A DNA stretch of 46,927 bases from Emcibacteraceae bacterium (GCA_028281625.1 JANQJN010000036.1:1-46927); one strand, 5' to 3'. Positions 36,685-45,274 are shown, counted from the stretch's first letter. Numbers and translations: made by a program. The notes: generated by a model from the letters alone, not told the origin.

Positions 36685-38247
36685 ATGAAAAAGTTGAGTA
36701 TGTTAGTGATCGCGCTCTTGCTCGTGAATTGCGGTCAGTTAGAAAACACTGGAATTAGCGCCGATATTCTTATTTCAGGCGGAACCGTTTACACTGGCCG
36801 TAATGAGGCACCTCAGTCCCTTGATATTGCCATTAATGGAGATCAAATTACCTATATAGGCCCTGTGGGCGCGGAAAATTTCAATGCGGACCGGATTATT
36901 GATGCAACGGGGCTGATTGTTGCGCCCGGGTTCATTGATCCTCATACCCATTCGCTAGGAAATCTGCAGGATCCTGACCGCAAACTAAACGCCAACTATC
37001 TAACCCAGGGGGTCACAACCGTGTTTAACGGCAATGATGGCGGCGGGCCAACCAACATTCGCGAAACCCTGGATGAATTGGAAGAAAATGGCATCGGAAC
37101 AAACACGGCGCTGTTCGTAGGACAAGGTGCTGTAAGGCGCTCCGTAATGCAAATGCGTAATGAGCCGCCCACCTACGGTGAACTGGAAATCATGAAAGGC
37201 CAGGTCCGGGTTGCAATGGAAGAAGGGGCACTTGGCCTATCCACCGGATTATATTATGCACCGGGCAGCTATTCATCAACAGAGGAAGTCATTGAATTGG
37301 CAAAGGAAATCGCACCGTATGACGGTATTTATGAAAGCCATATTCGCGATGAAAGCACATATAACATTGGCCTCTTGAGCGCGATCAAAGAAGTGATTGA
37401 TATTGCTCGCGCTGCCGAGATTAAAGGACATGTGGGTCATATAAAAGCCCTTGGTGTTGATGTTTGGGGGCAGTCAACCGACGCGATTGCAATGATTGAG
37501 GCCGCTCAAGCAGAAGGCCTTCGGATCACCGCCGACCAATATCCATGGCTCGCCACCGGAACCGGGGTGGTGGGAGCGCTTCTCCCCCGTTACGTGCAAG
37601 AAGGTGGGGTGGAGGCCATGCATGCACGACTTCGTGACCCGGCACAACTGACTCAAATAAAGGCCGATATGGCGGAAAACATGCGTAAACGTGGTGGGCC
37701 AGATGCATTGCTGCTTTCCGGCGGCAACGGGAATATGGTCGTGGGTCGCACCCTCGGCGAAGAAGCAGCAGCACGGGGGAAAGATCTCATCGATACCGCC
37801 ATAGAAATCATTTTTGAAGGTGGCAGCAATATTGCTAATTTCGCCATTGATGAAGACGACTTGCGGGCCTTTATGCAAAAACCCTGGGTGATGACATCCT
37901 CAGACGGAAGTTTCGGCCATCCTCGCAAATTTGCCACCTTCCCCACCAAGTACCGGGAATATGTAGTAAATAAAGAATATGTCACTCTGCAGGATTTCAT
38001 TCACCGCAGTACCGGTTTGACAGCCGATACCTTCAAATTATGTGACCGCGGTTACATCGATACCGACATGTTTGCAGATATCGTAATCTTCGATGCCGAC
38101 GAATTTGCGCCGGTTGCAGATTTCGTAAATCCGCGGGAGCTTTCTGTGGGCGTGAAGTATCTTGTAGTTAATGGCGGCCTTGCCATTGATAATGGTGAAC
38201 TGACTGGAGAATTATATGGTCGGGGGCTGACCCGCTGCACCCGTTAA
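36685..38247 (+). CDS. Lipoprotein D-aminoacylase/amidohydrolase with intact HxH
   Basis: The product is 520 residues from the ATG at 36685, which has GAGGGAGGG just upstream. The signal ends LLVNC (Asn at -1 is unusual for a lipobox). Metal-site residues are H87 and H89 (FIDPHTH), H219 (ESHIRDE), H252 (GHIKALG) and D407 (TSSDGS). The position of the bridging Cys of classical D-aminoacylase is D118 (GNDG). The family hydrolyses N-acyl-D-amino acids; the Asp substitution points to a subfamily of different specificity. Second gene after the SMP-30-like protein and ended by a strong bidirectional terminator. It is a paralogue of the 4.6-6.3 kb enzyme. Confidence 0.85.
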   Translation: MKKLSMLVIALLLVNCGQLENTGISADILISGGTVYTGRNEAPQSLDIAINGDQITYIGPVGAENFNADRIIDATGLIVAPGFIDPHTHSLGNLQDPDRKLNANYLTQGVTTVFNGNDGGGPTNIRETLDELEENGIGTNTALFVGQGAVRRSVMQMRNEPPTYGELEIMKGQVRVAMEEGALGLSTGLYYAPGSYSSTEEVIELAKEIAPYDGIYESHIRDESTYNIGLLSAIKEVIDIARAAEIKGHVGHIKALGVDVWGQSTDAIAMIEAAQAEGLRITADQYPWLATGTGVVGALLPRYVQEGGVEAMHARLRDPAQLTQIKADMAENMRKRGGPDALLLSGGNGNMVVGRTLGEEAAARGKDLIDTAIEIIFEGGSNIANFAIDEDDLRAFMQKPWVMTSSDGSFGHPRKFATFPTKYREYVVNKEYVTLQDFIHRSTGLTADTFKLCDRGYIDTDMFADIVIFDADEFAPVADFVNPRELSVGVKYLVVNGGLAIDNGELTGELYGRGLTRCTR

Positions 38248-38275
38248 AAAAGGGGCGGAATATCCGCCCCTTTTT
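38246..38275. terminator. Bidirectional intrinsic terminator
   Basis: The stem AGGGGCGGA (38251-38259)/TCCGCCCCT (38263-38271) with a 3-base loop is flanked by A5 on the left and T4 on the right. It therefore serves both the amidohydrolase gene (plus) and the DUF1624 gene (minus), whose stops are 36 bases apart. Confidence 0.9.
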
Positions 38276-38283
38276 ACAAAACC

Positions 38284-39567
38284 TTATAGATAACTTAACC
38301 ACCAATCCTTGCGGCGACGCTTTACATCCGCCACCCATTTACAGAAAGGATAAAGCAGCGCAACCACGATTATCCAGCCAGCATAAACGCCCACCAGATC
38401 AACACCATATCCTTCAGGATAAAAAGGGAAGAACTTAAAGACATCATCGAAGGAATGCCCCTGTGCCATACCAAGAAGCATGGCAAGTGCGTGAATGAGG
38501 TATAGATGCGCCACATAAAAGGCGAAAGGTACCCGACCAAACATTACCAGCACATCTTTAACTTTGCCTTTGACTTTATCAGCATGGCCGCAGATGATCG
38601 CCATGATTCCAAGGGTTGCCAATAGATAAAGCAGGCTAGCGGGATATTTGCTTACATTCATGAAATCAAAAACGGTGGCGAGGAAACCATATTCCTGAAC
38701 CTGCCACGGATTCGGATCGCCGTAAATGCCAGCAAGGCGAAGCGCCAGAAACGCACCCAGCATAATAAGACCAGCATTAATCAGATAAGCATTTCGCTCA
38801 GCCGCTGGTTTTTGAAAGATATAGGCGGTGCCATAGCCTACCAGCATCAGACCTACGCACGGGATTAGCGGATAGAAAGTGTTGACATAAAACTGACCAA
38901 GAATAACCGAGTTTTGCGAATAAAATGTAATCCATAGCGGATCCGTTCCATCACCAAAAGGCGCACCACTCGGCCAGTAAGGCTCAAGCAGATTATGACC
39001 AAAGACTATGGCAAGCCCGATTATGAGACATACCCGTGGTCCCAGAAACAGCACACCAGACAGAATAATCATGCTGGCACCCAATGCCCAAATCACCTGC
39101 AGGAAGATGATGGTAAGACCACCAACTGCTTCTTCACCAAATGGGGTAAAGGTCCAGGCTGTTGATATGATGGTCAGTTCCATAATCACCAACCAAACGC
39201 CACGTTTGAAAACAAAGCCGGAAAGCTCCTTCGCCGTTTTACGCGCAGCCATAAGACCGACAGACGTTCCCGCCAGGAAAATAAAAGTTGGTGCACAAAG
39301 GTGAGTGATCCAACGTGTAAGGTAAAGCCCGATTCCAATATCAGGTTGAGCCATTGGATCCTGAACGCCCCCCATCATCATAAAATCACGCACATGATCC
39401 AGCGCCATAATCAGGATCACGAGACCCCTGACCATGTCGATATTGCTTAGGCGGTATGCCCGCTTGTCGGTGTTTTCATTTGCTGCCGTATAATCCACCG
39501 AAGGGACAAATACGGGGCCATAATCCTTTTCGGCCACTTGATTTTTTCTAATTGCAGTCATAATCAA
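38284..39567 (-). CDS. DUF1624 family polytopic membrane protein
   Basis: The 427-residue protein has about ten hydrophobic segments after a ~35-residue soluble start. RLSNIDMVRGLVILIMALDHVRDF followed by WITHLCAPTFIFLAGTSVG matches the DUF1624/heparan-alpha-glucosaminide N-acetyltransferase-like acyltransferase superfamily. There the conserved DHxRD and TH..AP elements form the acyl-transfer site. These proteins are thought to acylate sugars or lipids across the membrane, but no substrate is known for this branch. The start is the ATG at 39567 or the third codon. Single gene, ending at a shared terminator. Confidence 0.85.
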   Translation of the reverse strand: MIMTAIRKNQVAEKDYGPVFVPSVDYTAANENTDKRAYRLSNIDMVRGLVILIMALDHVRDFMMMGGVQDPMAQPDIGIGLYLTRWITHLCAPTFIFLAGTSVGLMAARKTAKELSGFVFKRGVWLVIMELTIISTAWTFTPFGEEAVGGLTIIFLQVIWALGASMIILSGVLFLGPRVCLIIGLAIVFGHNLLEPYWPSGAPFGDGTDPLWITFYSQNSVILGQFYVNTFYPLIPCVGLMLVGYGTAYIFQKPAAERNAYLINAGLIMLGAFLALRLAGIYGDPNPWQVQEYGFLATVFDFMNVSKYPASLLYLLATLGIMAIICGHADKVKGKVKDVLVMFGRVPFAFYVAHLYLIHALAMLLGMAQGHSFDDVFKFFPFYPEGYGVDLVGVYAGWIIVVALLYPFCKWVADVKRRRKDWWLSYL

Positions 39568-39818
39568 TTCCTTGTTCTTATTTTGAAACCTGATGTGATC
39601 TCTTCACGGTGTCAGTTATAGGAAATCCATAAAACCACTGCTTGAGTAGCGCATGGAAAGTGGTTGGTGACTAGCTGCGTTTAGCTGAGGTTTGCATGTG
39701 GAAAGCGTGAAGAGGCCCAGAAAAGTGAGGAACTCCACACGCTGGCGACTAGTTACATTCCACTTTGCGTTTAATCTCTTGATTATTTTTCTTTTTATTT
39801 CATATACATAGAATTTTT
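39568..39818. other. Gene-free stretch upstream of marR
   Basis: It holds the 5' region of the DUF1624 gene and a segment with extended dyad symmetry (39657-39766). A 77-residue minus-strand ORF here has no ribosome site or recognisable sequence and was not accepted. No promoter is clear except near the MarR operators at its right end. Confidence 0.4.
39657..39766. repeat. Long-range imperfect inverted repeat
   Basis: Arms at 39657-39674 and 39749-39766 match at 14 of 18 bases in inverted orientation. A nested stem AGCGTG (39704-39709)/CACGCT (39738-39743) lies in the 74-base interior. It could be a structured RNA or a small degenerate element. No target-site duplication was seen. Confidence 0.35.
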
Positions 39819-39860
39819 TTGACAATATAATTGTCAAAATATTTGACAATTATATTGTCA
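39819..39860. promoter_or_regulatory. Tandem palindromic operators for the MarR regulator
   Basis: A perfect 19-bp palindrome TTGACAAT-ATA-ATTGTCAA (39819-39837) is followed by a 17-bp one TGACAAT-TAT-ATTGTCA (39844-39860). Centres are 24 bases apart, just over two helical turns. The second lies between the -35 and -10 of the marR promoter, so binding would repress. Size and symmetry suit MarR dimers. Confidence 0.8.
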
Positions 39861-39871
39861 TTATCTAAATT
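39843..39871 (+). promoter_or_regulatory. Likely promoter of marR operon
   Basis: TTGACA (39843-39848) and TAAATT (39866-39871) are 17 bases apart. Start near 39878, leader about 27 bases with TGAGG before the ATG at 39905. Confidence 0.6.
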
Positions 39872-39904
39872 GTTTAAGCTATTAGTTCAAAAATGAGGTT
39901 CAAA

Positions 39905-40351
39905 ATGAGCTCTGAGATAAAGAATTTAAAACTCGTAATTGATGAGATTAGACATTGCTTCAATGTACTGAAATTCACTGCCGACGAATTGCACAGTGAC
40001 ATTGGCATTAATGCTTCAGCAAGAGCTGTCATGGAAAGCCTATATCCCGATGAAGAAAACACTGTGCCAGAAATAGCGCGGAGCAAAGGTGTTTCAAGAC
40101 AACACATACAAGTTATTGTCAATCACCTGTTAAAATCTGATCTGATTGAAAGTAGGAATAATCCACGGGACAAACGTACATTTTTGCTGTCACTTTCCAA
40201 ACTTGGAAAAAGCAAATTTGATGTAATTCGGCGCCGCGAAACAGACTTTATTCGCGACATTTCAGAGAATTTCACGGACAAAGAAATCGCTACCACCTCT
40301 AGAGCGATTAACAAATTAACTCAACTAATCAAAGGATACGAAAATGACTAA
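39905..40351 (+). CDS. MarR-family transcriptional regulator
   Basis: The product is 148 residues from the ATG at 39905, chosen for the GAGG five bases upstream; an ATG four codons earlier is possible. The winged helix runs from about 35 to 105: ARAVMESLYPDEENTVPEIARSKGVSRQHIQVIVNHLLKSDLIESRNNPRDKRTFLLSLSKLG, a textbook MarR core with the D-x-R wing. Helices at both ends form the dimer. Two strong palindromes directly upstream make autorepression likely. Its stop overlaps the next gene by 8 bases. Ligand unknown. Confidence 0.92.
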   Translation: MSSEIKNLKLVIDEIRHCFNVLKFTADELHSDIGINASARAVMESLYPDEENTVPEIARSKGVSRQHIQVIVNHLLKSDLIESRNNPRDKRTFLLSLSKLGKSKFDVIRRRETDFIRDISENFTDKEIATTSRAINKLTQLIKGYEND

Positions 40352-40580
40352 CGACAGCGAGCATAATGTAGGCAAAATAACAAAGAACATTTTTTACATA
40401 GCAACCGCAGCGTTTCTTTGGAGTTTATTGCTGATGTGGACCTGGAACACTGTTGCAATGGAAGTATTTGACTTGCCGAAAGTGCAGTTCAAACACACTT
40501 TCTTGGTAGCCATTAACTTGGTAGTCCTGTTATTTTTTAGAACTGTAAGCAGCAGAAACCGACGACATTTTAAGAGCTAG
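40344..40580 (+). CDS. Small two-helix membrane protein in the marR operon
   Basis: The 78-residue protein has two predicted membrane helices (about 16-37 and 47-64) joined by a short loop (MEVFDLPKVQFKH) and a basic C-terminus (SSRNRRHFKS), suggesting both ends are cytoplasmic. I recognise no family. The ATG overlaps the marR stop by 8 bases, so it is translated from the MarR-controlled transcript. The downstream methyltransferase starts 22 bases later. Confidence 0.65.
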   Translation: MTNDSEHNVGKITKNIFYIATAAFLWSLLLMWTWNTVAMEVFDLPKVQFKHTFLVAINLVVLLFFRTVSSRNRRHFKS

Positions 40581-40602
40581 TGAGCTTTTTTGATAGAACG
40601 AC

Positions 40603-41235
40603 ATGCACTTACAACAATATATAGTAGGCCAGTTCAAACAACCAGCCGGTAAGATTGGAAAACTTGCCGGTTGGATTATGGCCAACCGCAAATCAAACAT
40701 TAAAAGAAGCCAGCTTACTATCGATGCTTTAAAAATTAAGCCCAATGACCATGTTTTGGAGATTGGCTGCGGGCCCGGTGTCGCCCTTAAGGAAGTTTTA
40801 ATACGGTTAGAAAGCGGTAAGCTGGTAGGACTAGACCATTCGATCGAAATGATCACTCAGGCAGAAAAAAGGTGCATGGATGCAATATCTAACAATAAAC
40901 TCAAACTGATGCTGGGAAAATTTGAAACAACTGACTTCAGCGAAAACTTTTTTGATAAAATTTTCTGCGTTAATGTAATTCAATTTTTTGACGATCAGTT
41001 TGCAGTACTGGAAAAATCATTTGAAATATTAAAGCCTCAAGGTTCGATAGCAATTACTTATATGCCAAGATCAAAAAATCCTACCCGTGAAAAAGCGTTG
41101 CATATGGCAAGTACTGTTACAAATCATTTAACGGATATCGGATTTGCAAATGTACAAACACTTATACACAAATTTTCGCCCGCCCCAGCTGTTATAGTTT
41201 TAGGTAGTAAACCGCTTGAAACCTCATATAAATGA
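40603..41235 (+). CDS. Class I SAM-dependent methyltransferase
   Basis: The 210-residue protein has motif I VLEIGCGPGVALKEV at about 50-64 and the acidic end of strand 2 as GLDHS. Motif II/III is represented by FDKIFCVNVIQFFDD, followed by ILKPQGSIAITYMPR; together these are the Methyltransf_11/25 fold. The first ~45 residues carry an FKQPAGKIGKLAGWIMANRK stretch, as in small-molecule methyltransferases. Third gene of the marR operon, so it is probably induced by the MarR ligand and may detoxify it. The acceptor is unknown. Ribosome site before 40603 is weak. Confidence 0.88.
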   Translation: MHLQQYIVGQFKQPAGKIGKLAGWIMANRKSNIKRSQLTIDALKIKPNDHVLEIGCGPGVALKEVLIRLESGKLVGLDHSIEMITQAEKRCMDAISNNKLKLMLGKFETTDFSENFFDKIFCVNVIQFFDDQFAVLEKSFEILKPQGSIAITYMPRSKNPTREKALHMASTVTNHLTDIGFANVQTLIHKFSPAPAVIVLGSKPLETSYK

Positions 41236-41369
41236 CACTGTCAAAACAGGAGCTGGAAGGTTCTAAGCGATTACCGCGCATATGAGACAGAGTAATGGGA
41301 AAGTGTGAAGATTGACAAAGACACTGAAAATAAAGGATAATTTCAGTTGTATTTTTGCCGGGATTCTAT

Positions 41370-42209
41370 ATGTCATTTCGCTTAATCACACTCACTGCGC
41401 TAACCTTAATCGCCTTTGCCGCCAACTCGGTCTTTGCCAGATTGGCTTTGGTAGACGCGAGTAATGATCCTGTAAGTTTTACACTGGTACGTTTATTTGC
41501 TGGTGCCCTTCTACTTTCTTATATCTTTTTAAAGAATGGTAAAACAGAACCACTGCGTCTCAATTTTAAAGCAGTTTTTCTTCCGCTGATGCTGTTTTCA
41601 TATGCGATATTCTTTTCGCTTTCCTATGTTGAAATAGAAACCGGAACAGGTGCACTCATTTTGTTTGCCAGCGTGCAACTAACGATGATGCTGATTGCCA
41701 TCAGCCACGGGCAATATTTAAATGGTATTGAATGGGGTGGTTTTCTGCTCGCGTTCGGTGGGTTGGTCTACTTACTACTTCCCGGCATTGGTGCCCCGCC
41801 CCTGTTGGCAGCAATATTGATGGCACTATCCGGCATATCATGGGGATTTTATTCCGTTTGGGGGCAAGGCGCACAAAATCCGATTCTGCTGACCTCCAGA
41901 AATTTTGTACTGACTGTCCCACTTGTTGTGATACTTGCTCTCATCTTTAAGATTGAACTTACCACTGAGGGCTATATGTGGGCGATACTTTCCGGCGCTA
42001 TCACATCCGGCCTTGGATATATCCTCTGGTACATTGTGCTTAAGGAACTCACCACCAGCACTGCAGCGATATTACAGCTCAGTGTGCCAGCCATCGCCGC
42101 TTTTGGCGGAGTATTATTCCTGCAGGAAGCACTAACCACCCGTCTCATCATTGCCACAGCACTGATTTTCAGCGGGATACTGGTCAAGATCCGAGCTGGG
42201 AAGAAATAA
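41370..42209 (+). CDS. EamA/DMT-family transporter
   Basis: The product is 279 residues from the ATG at 41370. About ten transmembrane helices form two EamA repeats, the first starting LITLTALTLIAFAANSVFARLAL with SFTLVRLFAGALLL, the second with SGISWGFYSVWGQGA and the closing IAAFGGVLFLQEALTTRLIIATALIFSGI. Family members export amino acids, metabolites or toxic compounds. It lies 134 bases after the methyltransferase gene, so it could be in the same unit or separate. It converges on the sugar dehydrogenase gene with five bases between stops. Confidence 0.9.
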   Translation: MSFRLITLTALTLIAFAANSVFARLALVDASNDPVSFTLVRLFAGALLLSYIFLKNGKTEPLRLNFKAVFLPLMLFSYAIFFSLSYVEIETGTGALILFASVQLTMMLIAISHGQYLNGIEWGGFLLAFGGLVYLLLPGIGAPPLLAAILMALSGISWGFYSVWGQGAQNPILLTSRNFVLTVPLVVILALIFKIELTTEGYMWAILSGAITSGLGYILWYIVLKELTTSTAAILQLSVPAIAAFGGVLFLQEALTTRLIIATALIFSGILVKIRAGKK

Positions 42210-42214
42210 TTAGT

Positions 42215-43624
42215 TTACTCTGTCACGAGCCGGATTACGCCATCACGCTTATTAAGCAAAAATAATTTCCCGTCGATGGTATGAGCCAGTCGCACATCCG
42301 CCCGGTAAGATTCTGATTTACCCTGTTCTACATTCTTTTCCTGGATCACTTGTAGAAAAGTTTTAATTTCGCCCTCATCGCGCAGAAGAATTCGGCGGAT
42401 CGGATCCTGGCCACCAGGTGAGTTATCAGCGGAAACATAGAAAATCTCACCACTGGGAAGATCACCAAAAATAATCAGATCATTGAGTTGTGGTACTTCA
42501 CCGTCGCGATAAACCGCAAGTCCGCTTGAGGCCGCGCCAGAGCTTTGCATTAGCGGATCCTGTTGATCCCACTCCGCCACTGGGTAAACCATATCAGGAT
42601 CCGCTTGTGGGCCTGCCATGTCAACGCCATTACGGCTCACATAACGATAACTTGCTTCCCAGACTTTCCAGCCCAGGTTGGCACCATTATGGACCGGACT
42701 TACCTCTTCAATTGTGTTTTGACCAATATCCGCTACATACATCTGACCGGTTTTACTATCCCAAGCGAGACGATTGGGAGAACGCGCCCCAATTGCATAG
42801 AGCTCACCTAAGGCAGAACTATTACCCACATAAGGATTATCGGCTGGAATGCCGTACTTTCCGTTGGTGCTATTAGATCCCAATGGATTTATGCGCAGGA
42901 TTTTTCCAAAAATAGACGTAAGCATTTGCGACATATTCATCGGATCGCCGCCACTACCACCATCGCCATTGCTGATATAAAGGTTGCCGTAATCGTTCGA
43001 TCCCGGCGCAGCAAGTGGATTGAAAGCAATCTGACCACCATTGTGGTTGCCGAACGGTTGTTCCATGCGCATCAATTCGCGTGGCGCTTCACCATCATAG
43101 ATGGCGGCACTTGCATCGTTGGCCGTCCATTCCAGTAACAGCGTATCATGAGCGTCATTGCCACCCTCAGGTCTAAAATCCGGAGTAGGATTCGTGTTTG
43201 AGGTATCCAAAAGCATATAAATTTTGCCATAACCCGGCGCACCTGCCTGATTAAATTCTGGATGAAGCGCCAGCCCTGTAAAACCACGCTCAAGCACTGT
43301 CCAGCGAAGATCAACACCCCATTTATCGTCATTGAGGTTTATATATTCAGTAACGTCACCGCTTTGAGACAGGGTATAAAGCACACCTTGGAGATCATTG
43401 ACAAAATAACGGTCGCCGCCCGGTTCCCGCTCAAGATCCATGGCTAAGGCCGTTTGATCATCAATGTCCGGCAGCGTGGCAAATTCTTGATAGCCAATCG
43501 TAATCACATCTTCATAGGCTTCGATAAAATCAGGATAAGGGTCGTTGACGGCTTGCCCGCACGCCTGGGCGGTCAACATACCAGATAACATGAAAATTTT
43601 TACGAATTGAGATTTACCAAACAT
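42215..43624 (-). CDS. PQQ-dependent sugar dehydrogenase-like exported protein
   Basis: The 469-residue protein has an export signal ending TAQAC (about residue 22), so it may be lipidated or cleaved by signal peptidase I. The GSDH (glucose/sorbosone dehydrogenase) six-blade propeller is recognised by GFTGLALHPEFNQAG, the PQQ-site segment PFGNHNGGQIAFNP, the Gly/Asp-rich SNGDGGSGGDPMN loop that binds Ca2+ in relatives, and LYAIGARSPNRLAWD. The family oxidises aldoses or related alcohols in the periplasm with PQQ. No PQQ synthesis genes are in the window. It is 11 bases after meaB, probably cotranscribed. Confidence 0.86.
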   Translation of the reverse strand: MFGKSQFVKIFMLSGMLTAQACGQAVNDPYPDFIEAYEDVITIGYQEFATLPDIDDQTALAMDLEREPGGDRYFVNDLQGVLYTLSQSGDVTEYINLNDDKWGVDLRWTVLERGFTGLALHPEFNQAGAPGYGKIYMLLDTSNTNPTPDFRPEGGNDAHDTLLLEWTANDASAAIYDGEAPRELMRMEQPFGNHNGGQIAFNPLAAPGSNDYGNLYISNGDGGSGGDPMNMSQMLTSIFGKILRINPLGSNSTNGKYGIPADNPYVGNSSALGELYAIGARSPNRLAWDSKTGQMYVADIGQNTIEEVSPVHNGANLGWKVWEASYRYVSRNGVDMAGPQADPDMVYPVAEWDQQDPLMQSSGAASSGLAVYRDGEVPQLNDLIIFGDLPSGEIFYVSADNSPGGQDPIRRILLRDEGEIKTFLQVIQEKNVEQGKSESYRADVRLAHTIDGKLFLLNKRDGVIRLVTE

Positions 43625-43635
43625 TTTGGATCCCC

Positions 43636-44598
43636 TTATTTTGTATTAAGTGTTTTAAACAACTCGCTCGCCGCCGCGAGCGGTGTTATTCGCTTCTCCC
43701 TCACTTCCCTGATAGTGTCTGACATTTCGCCTGAATTTTCAAGTTGAACCTGCTGAAGCATCAATTCATTGAGCTCGGTCCAGATGGCGGATACTGTTTG
43801 CTCTTGCCGGCGACTTTCGAATTCGCCATTTTTCTCCATAATGTCTTTAAACGATTTTATTTTCTCCCAGACCTTATCAATGCCAGTGGTATTTAGGGCG
43901 CTTGTTTCCAAAACGTCGACTGTCCAATCAGGATTTTTAGCTTTCATTAGGTGAAGCGCGCTCCTGACATCTGCACTAGCAATATTGGCGGCACTCACAA
44001 AATCGCCATCCGCTTTATTAATGATTACAAGATCAGCCAGCTCCATAATCCCGCGCTTAATCCCCTGAAGATCATCACCGGCGCTGGGCGATAAAAGAAG
44101 TAAGAACATATCCACCATGTCGGCCACTGCTACTTCCGACTGACCGACACCAACCGTTTCAACAATTATCACCTCGTACCCAGCCGCTTCCAAGATCATC
44201 ATCGCTTCGCGAGTGTAACGGGCAGTACCACCAAGTGTACCTTTGGACGGAGTAGGCCTGATGAATGCAAGTTCATCACGTGCCAGTTCTTCCATTCTTG
44301 TTTTATCACCTAGGATGGAGCCACCAGAAATCTGTGACGATGGATCCACGGCAAGTACGGCAACTTTAATTCCCTGCCCTGTAAGCAGCTTGCCAAAACT
44401 CTCAATAAAAGTAGATTTTCCGACGCCGGGTACGCCCGTTAGACCAATGCGAATTGTATTACCGGTATGTGGGAGAACCTCATTCAAAAGCGCCTGCGCT
44501 TCTTTCCTATGATCGATGCGAGTAGATTCAATAAGCGTAATTGCCTTGGCGATGGCCCTGCGTTTTCCAGCAACAATTTGTTCACCAAGGTCGCTCAT
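43636..44598 (-). CDS. meaB: Methylmalonyl-CoA mutase-associated GTPase MeaB
   Basis: This 320-residue G3E-type GTPase has Walker A GVPGVGKS at 55-62. The switch III region and DPSSQISGGSILGDKTRM (about 84-101) are characteristic, as is the base-recognition NKAD near 195. It protects and reactivates the B12-dependent methylmalonyl-CoA mutase. The mutase itself is not in the window, so it must be elsewhere. It follows the TetR gene by one base in the same direction. Confidence 0.94.
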   Translation of the reverse strand: MSDLGEQIVAGKRRAIAKAITLIESTRIDHRKEAQALLNEVLPHTGNTIRIGLTGVPGVGKSTFIESFGKLLTGQGIKVAVLAVDPSSQISGGSILGDKTRMEELARDELAFIRPTPSKGTLGGTARYTREAMMILEAAGYEVIIVETVGVGQSEVAVADMVDMFLLLLSPSAGDDLQGIKRGIMELADLVIINKADGDFVSAANIASADVRSALHLMKAKNPDWTVDVLETSALNTTGIDKVWEKIKSFKDIMEKNGEFESRRQEQTVSAIWTELNELMLQQVQLENSGEMSDTIREVREKRITPLAAASELFKTLNTK

Positions 44599-44599
44599 A

Positions 44600-45196
44600 T
44601 TATGATCCAGTCACCCCTTCGGTTACCAGCTTAAGAACTTCGCTGGTCAGTTCGTCTTCCTTAACCGGTCCGTCTGATTTATACCAGCTGGTAAGGCCAT
44701 TTAAGCTGTCGAAAAGCAGGATCGCAAGTATAGTAGAATTGCAGTCGCGGATAGATCCATCTTTAATACCACGGCGGATAATCTCACGGACTCGATTTTC
44801 GATATCCTTATGATTTTGAATGCTTTTTTCAGCCAATGCTGGATCTTCCATTTGGCCGCGATGACGCACATGGCATCGGGCAACATCGTCAGTGATGATC
44901 GGAATATAGCGAGTTATGAAGTTATAAAGCATATCATAACCACTCACTTTTTCAGCCATAACATCATCGAGCATTTCATTGATCCGGCCGCAGGTTACTT
45001 CCTCACATTTGACCAAAATATCTTCTTTGTTTTTTATGTAATAGTACAAAGTAGGTTTTGTGACATTTTGCATGCGCGCGATATCATCAAGGGAGGTTTT
45101 ATAATAGCCCCGTTCCATAAAAGCTTTGGATGCGTTTCGTAAGATCACATCCAATTTTTGCTGTCGCTTTTCTGCTCTACTCAAGCTTTTTTGCAT
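44600..45196 (-). CDS. TetR-family regulator near fatty-acid degradation genes
   Basis: The 198-residue protein has an N-terminal HTH (about 10-55: LDVILRNASKAFMERGYYKTSLDDIARMQNVTKPTLYYYIKNKEDIL) followed by a C-terminal helical domain of the type found in TetR_C_33-like repressors of acyl-CoA or fatty-acid use. It is divergent from the thiolase gene, and a 16-bp palindrome sits in the shared control region. It probably senses an acyl-CoA, by analogy only. Cotranscribed with meaB. Confidence 0.9.
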   Translation of the reverse strand: MQKSLSRAEKRQQKLDVILRNASKAFMERGYYKTSLDDIARMQNVTKPTLYYYIKNKEDILVKCEEVTCGRINEMLDDVMAEKVSGYDMLYNFITRYIPIITDDVARCHVRHRGQMEDPALAEKSIQNHKDIENRVREIIRRGIKDGSIRDCNSTILAILLFDSLNGLTSWYKSDGPVKEDELTSEVLKLVTEGVTGS

Positions 45197-45229
45197 TTAT
45201 GTCCGCCCGATGCATGATATACTATTATC

Positions 45230-45258
45230 TTGCTTATAAATTGTGACTTGTTTATAAC
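45230..45258 (+). promoter_or_regulatory. Likely promoter of the thiolase operon
   Basis: TTGCTT (45230-45235) and TATAAC (45253-45258) are spaced by 17 bases, with start near 45265 and a ~57-base leader ending in GGAG before the ATG at 45322. Confidence 0.6.
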
Positions 45259-45274
45259 GTTACTCGATAGTAAC
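45259..45274. promoter_or_regulatory. Palindromic operator, likely for the divergent TetR protein
   Basis: GTTACT-CGAT-AGTAAC is a perfect inverted repeat with 6-bp arms around CGAT, directly after the -10 hexamer and over the predicted start site. Size and position suit a TetR dimer acting as repressor of the thiolase operon and of itself. Confidence 0.65.

Noticed and set aside
39616-39849. Minus-strand 77-residue ORF between DUF1624 and marR
   Set aside because: No ribosome site, mixed low-information sequence, and it runs across the MarR operators and an inverted repeat.
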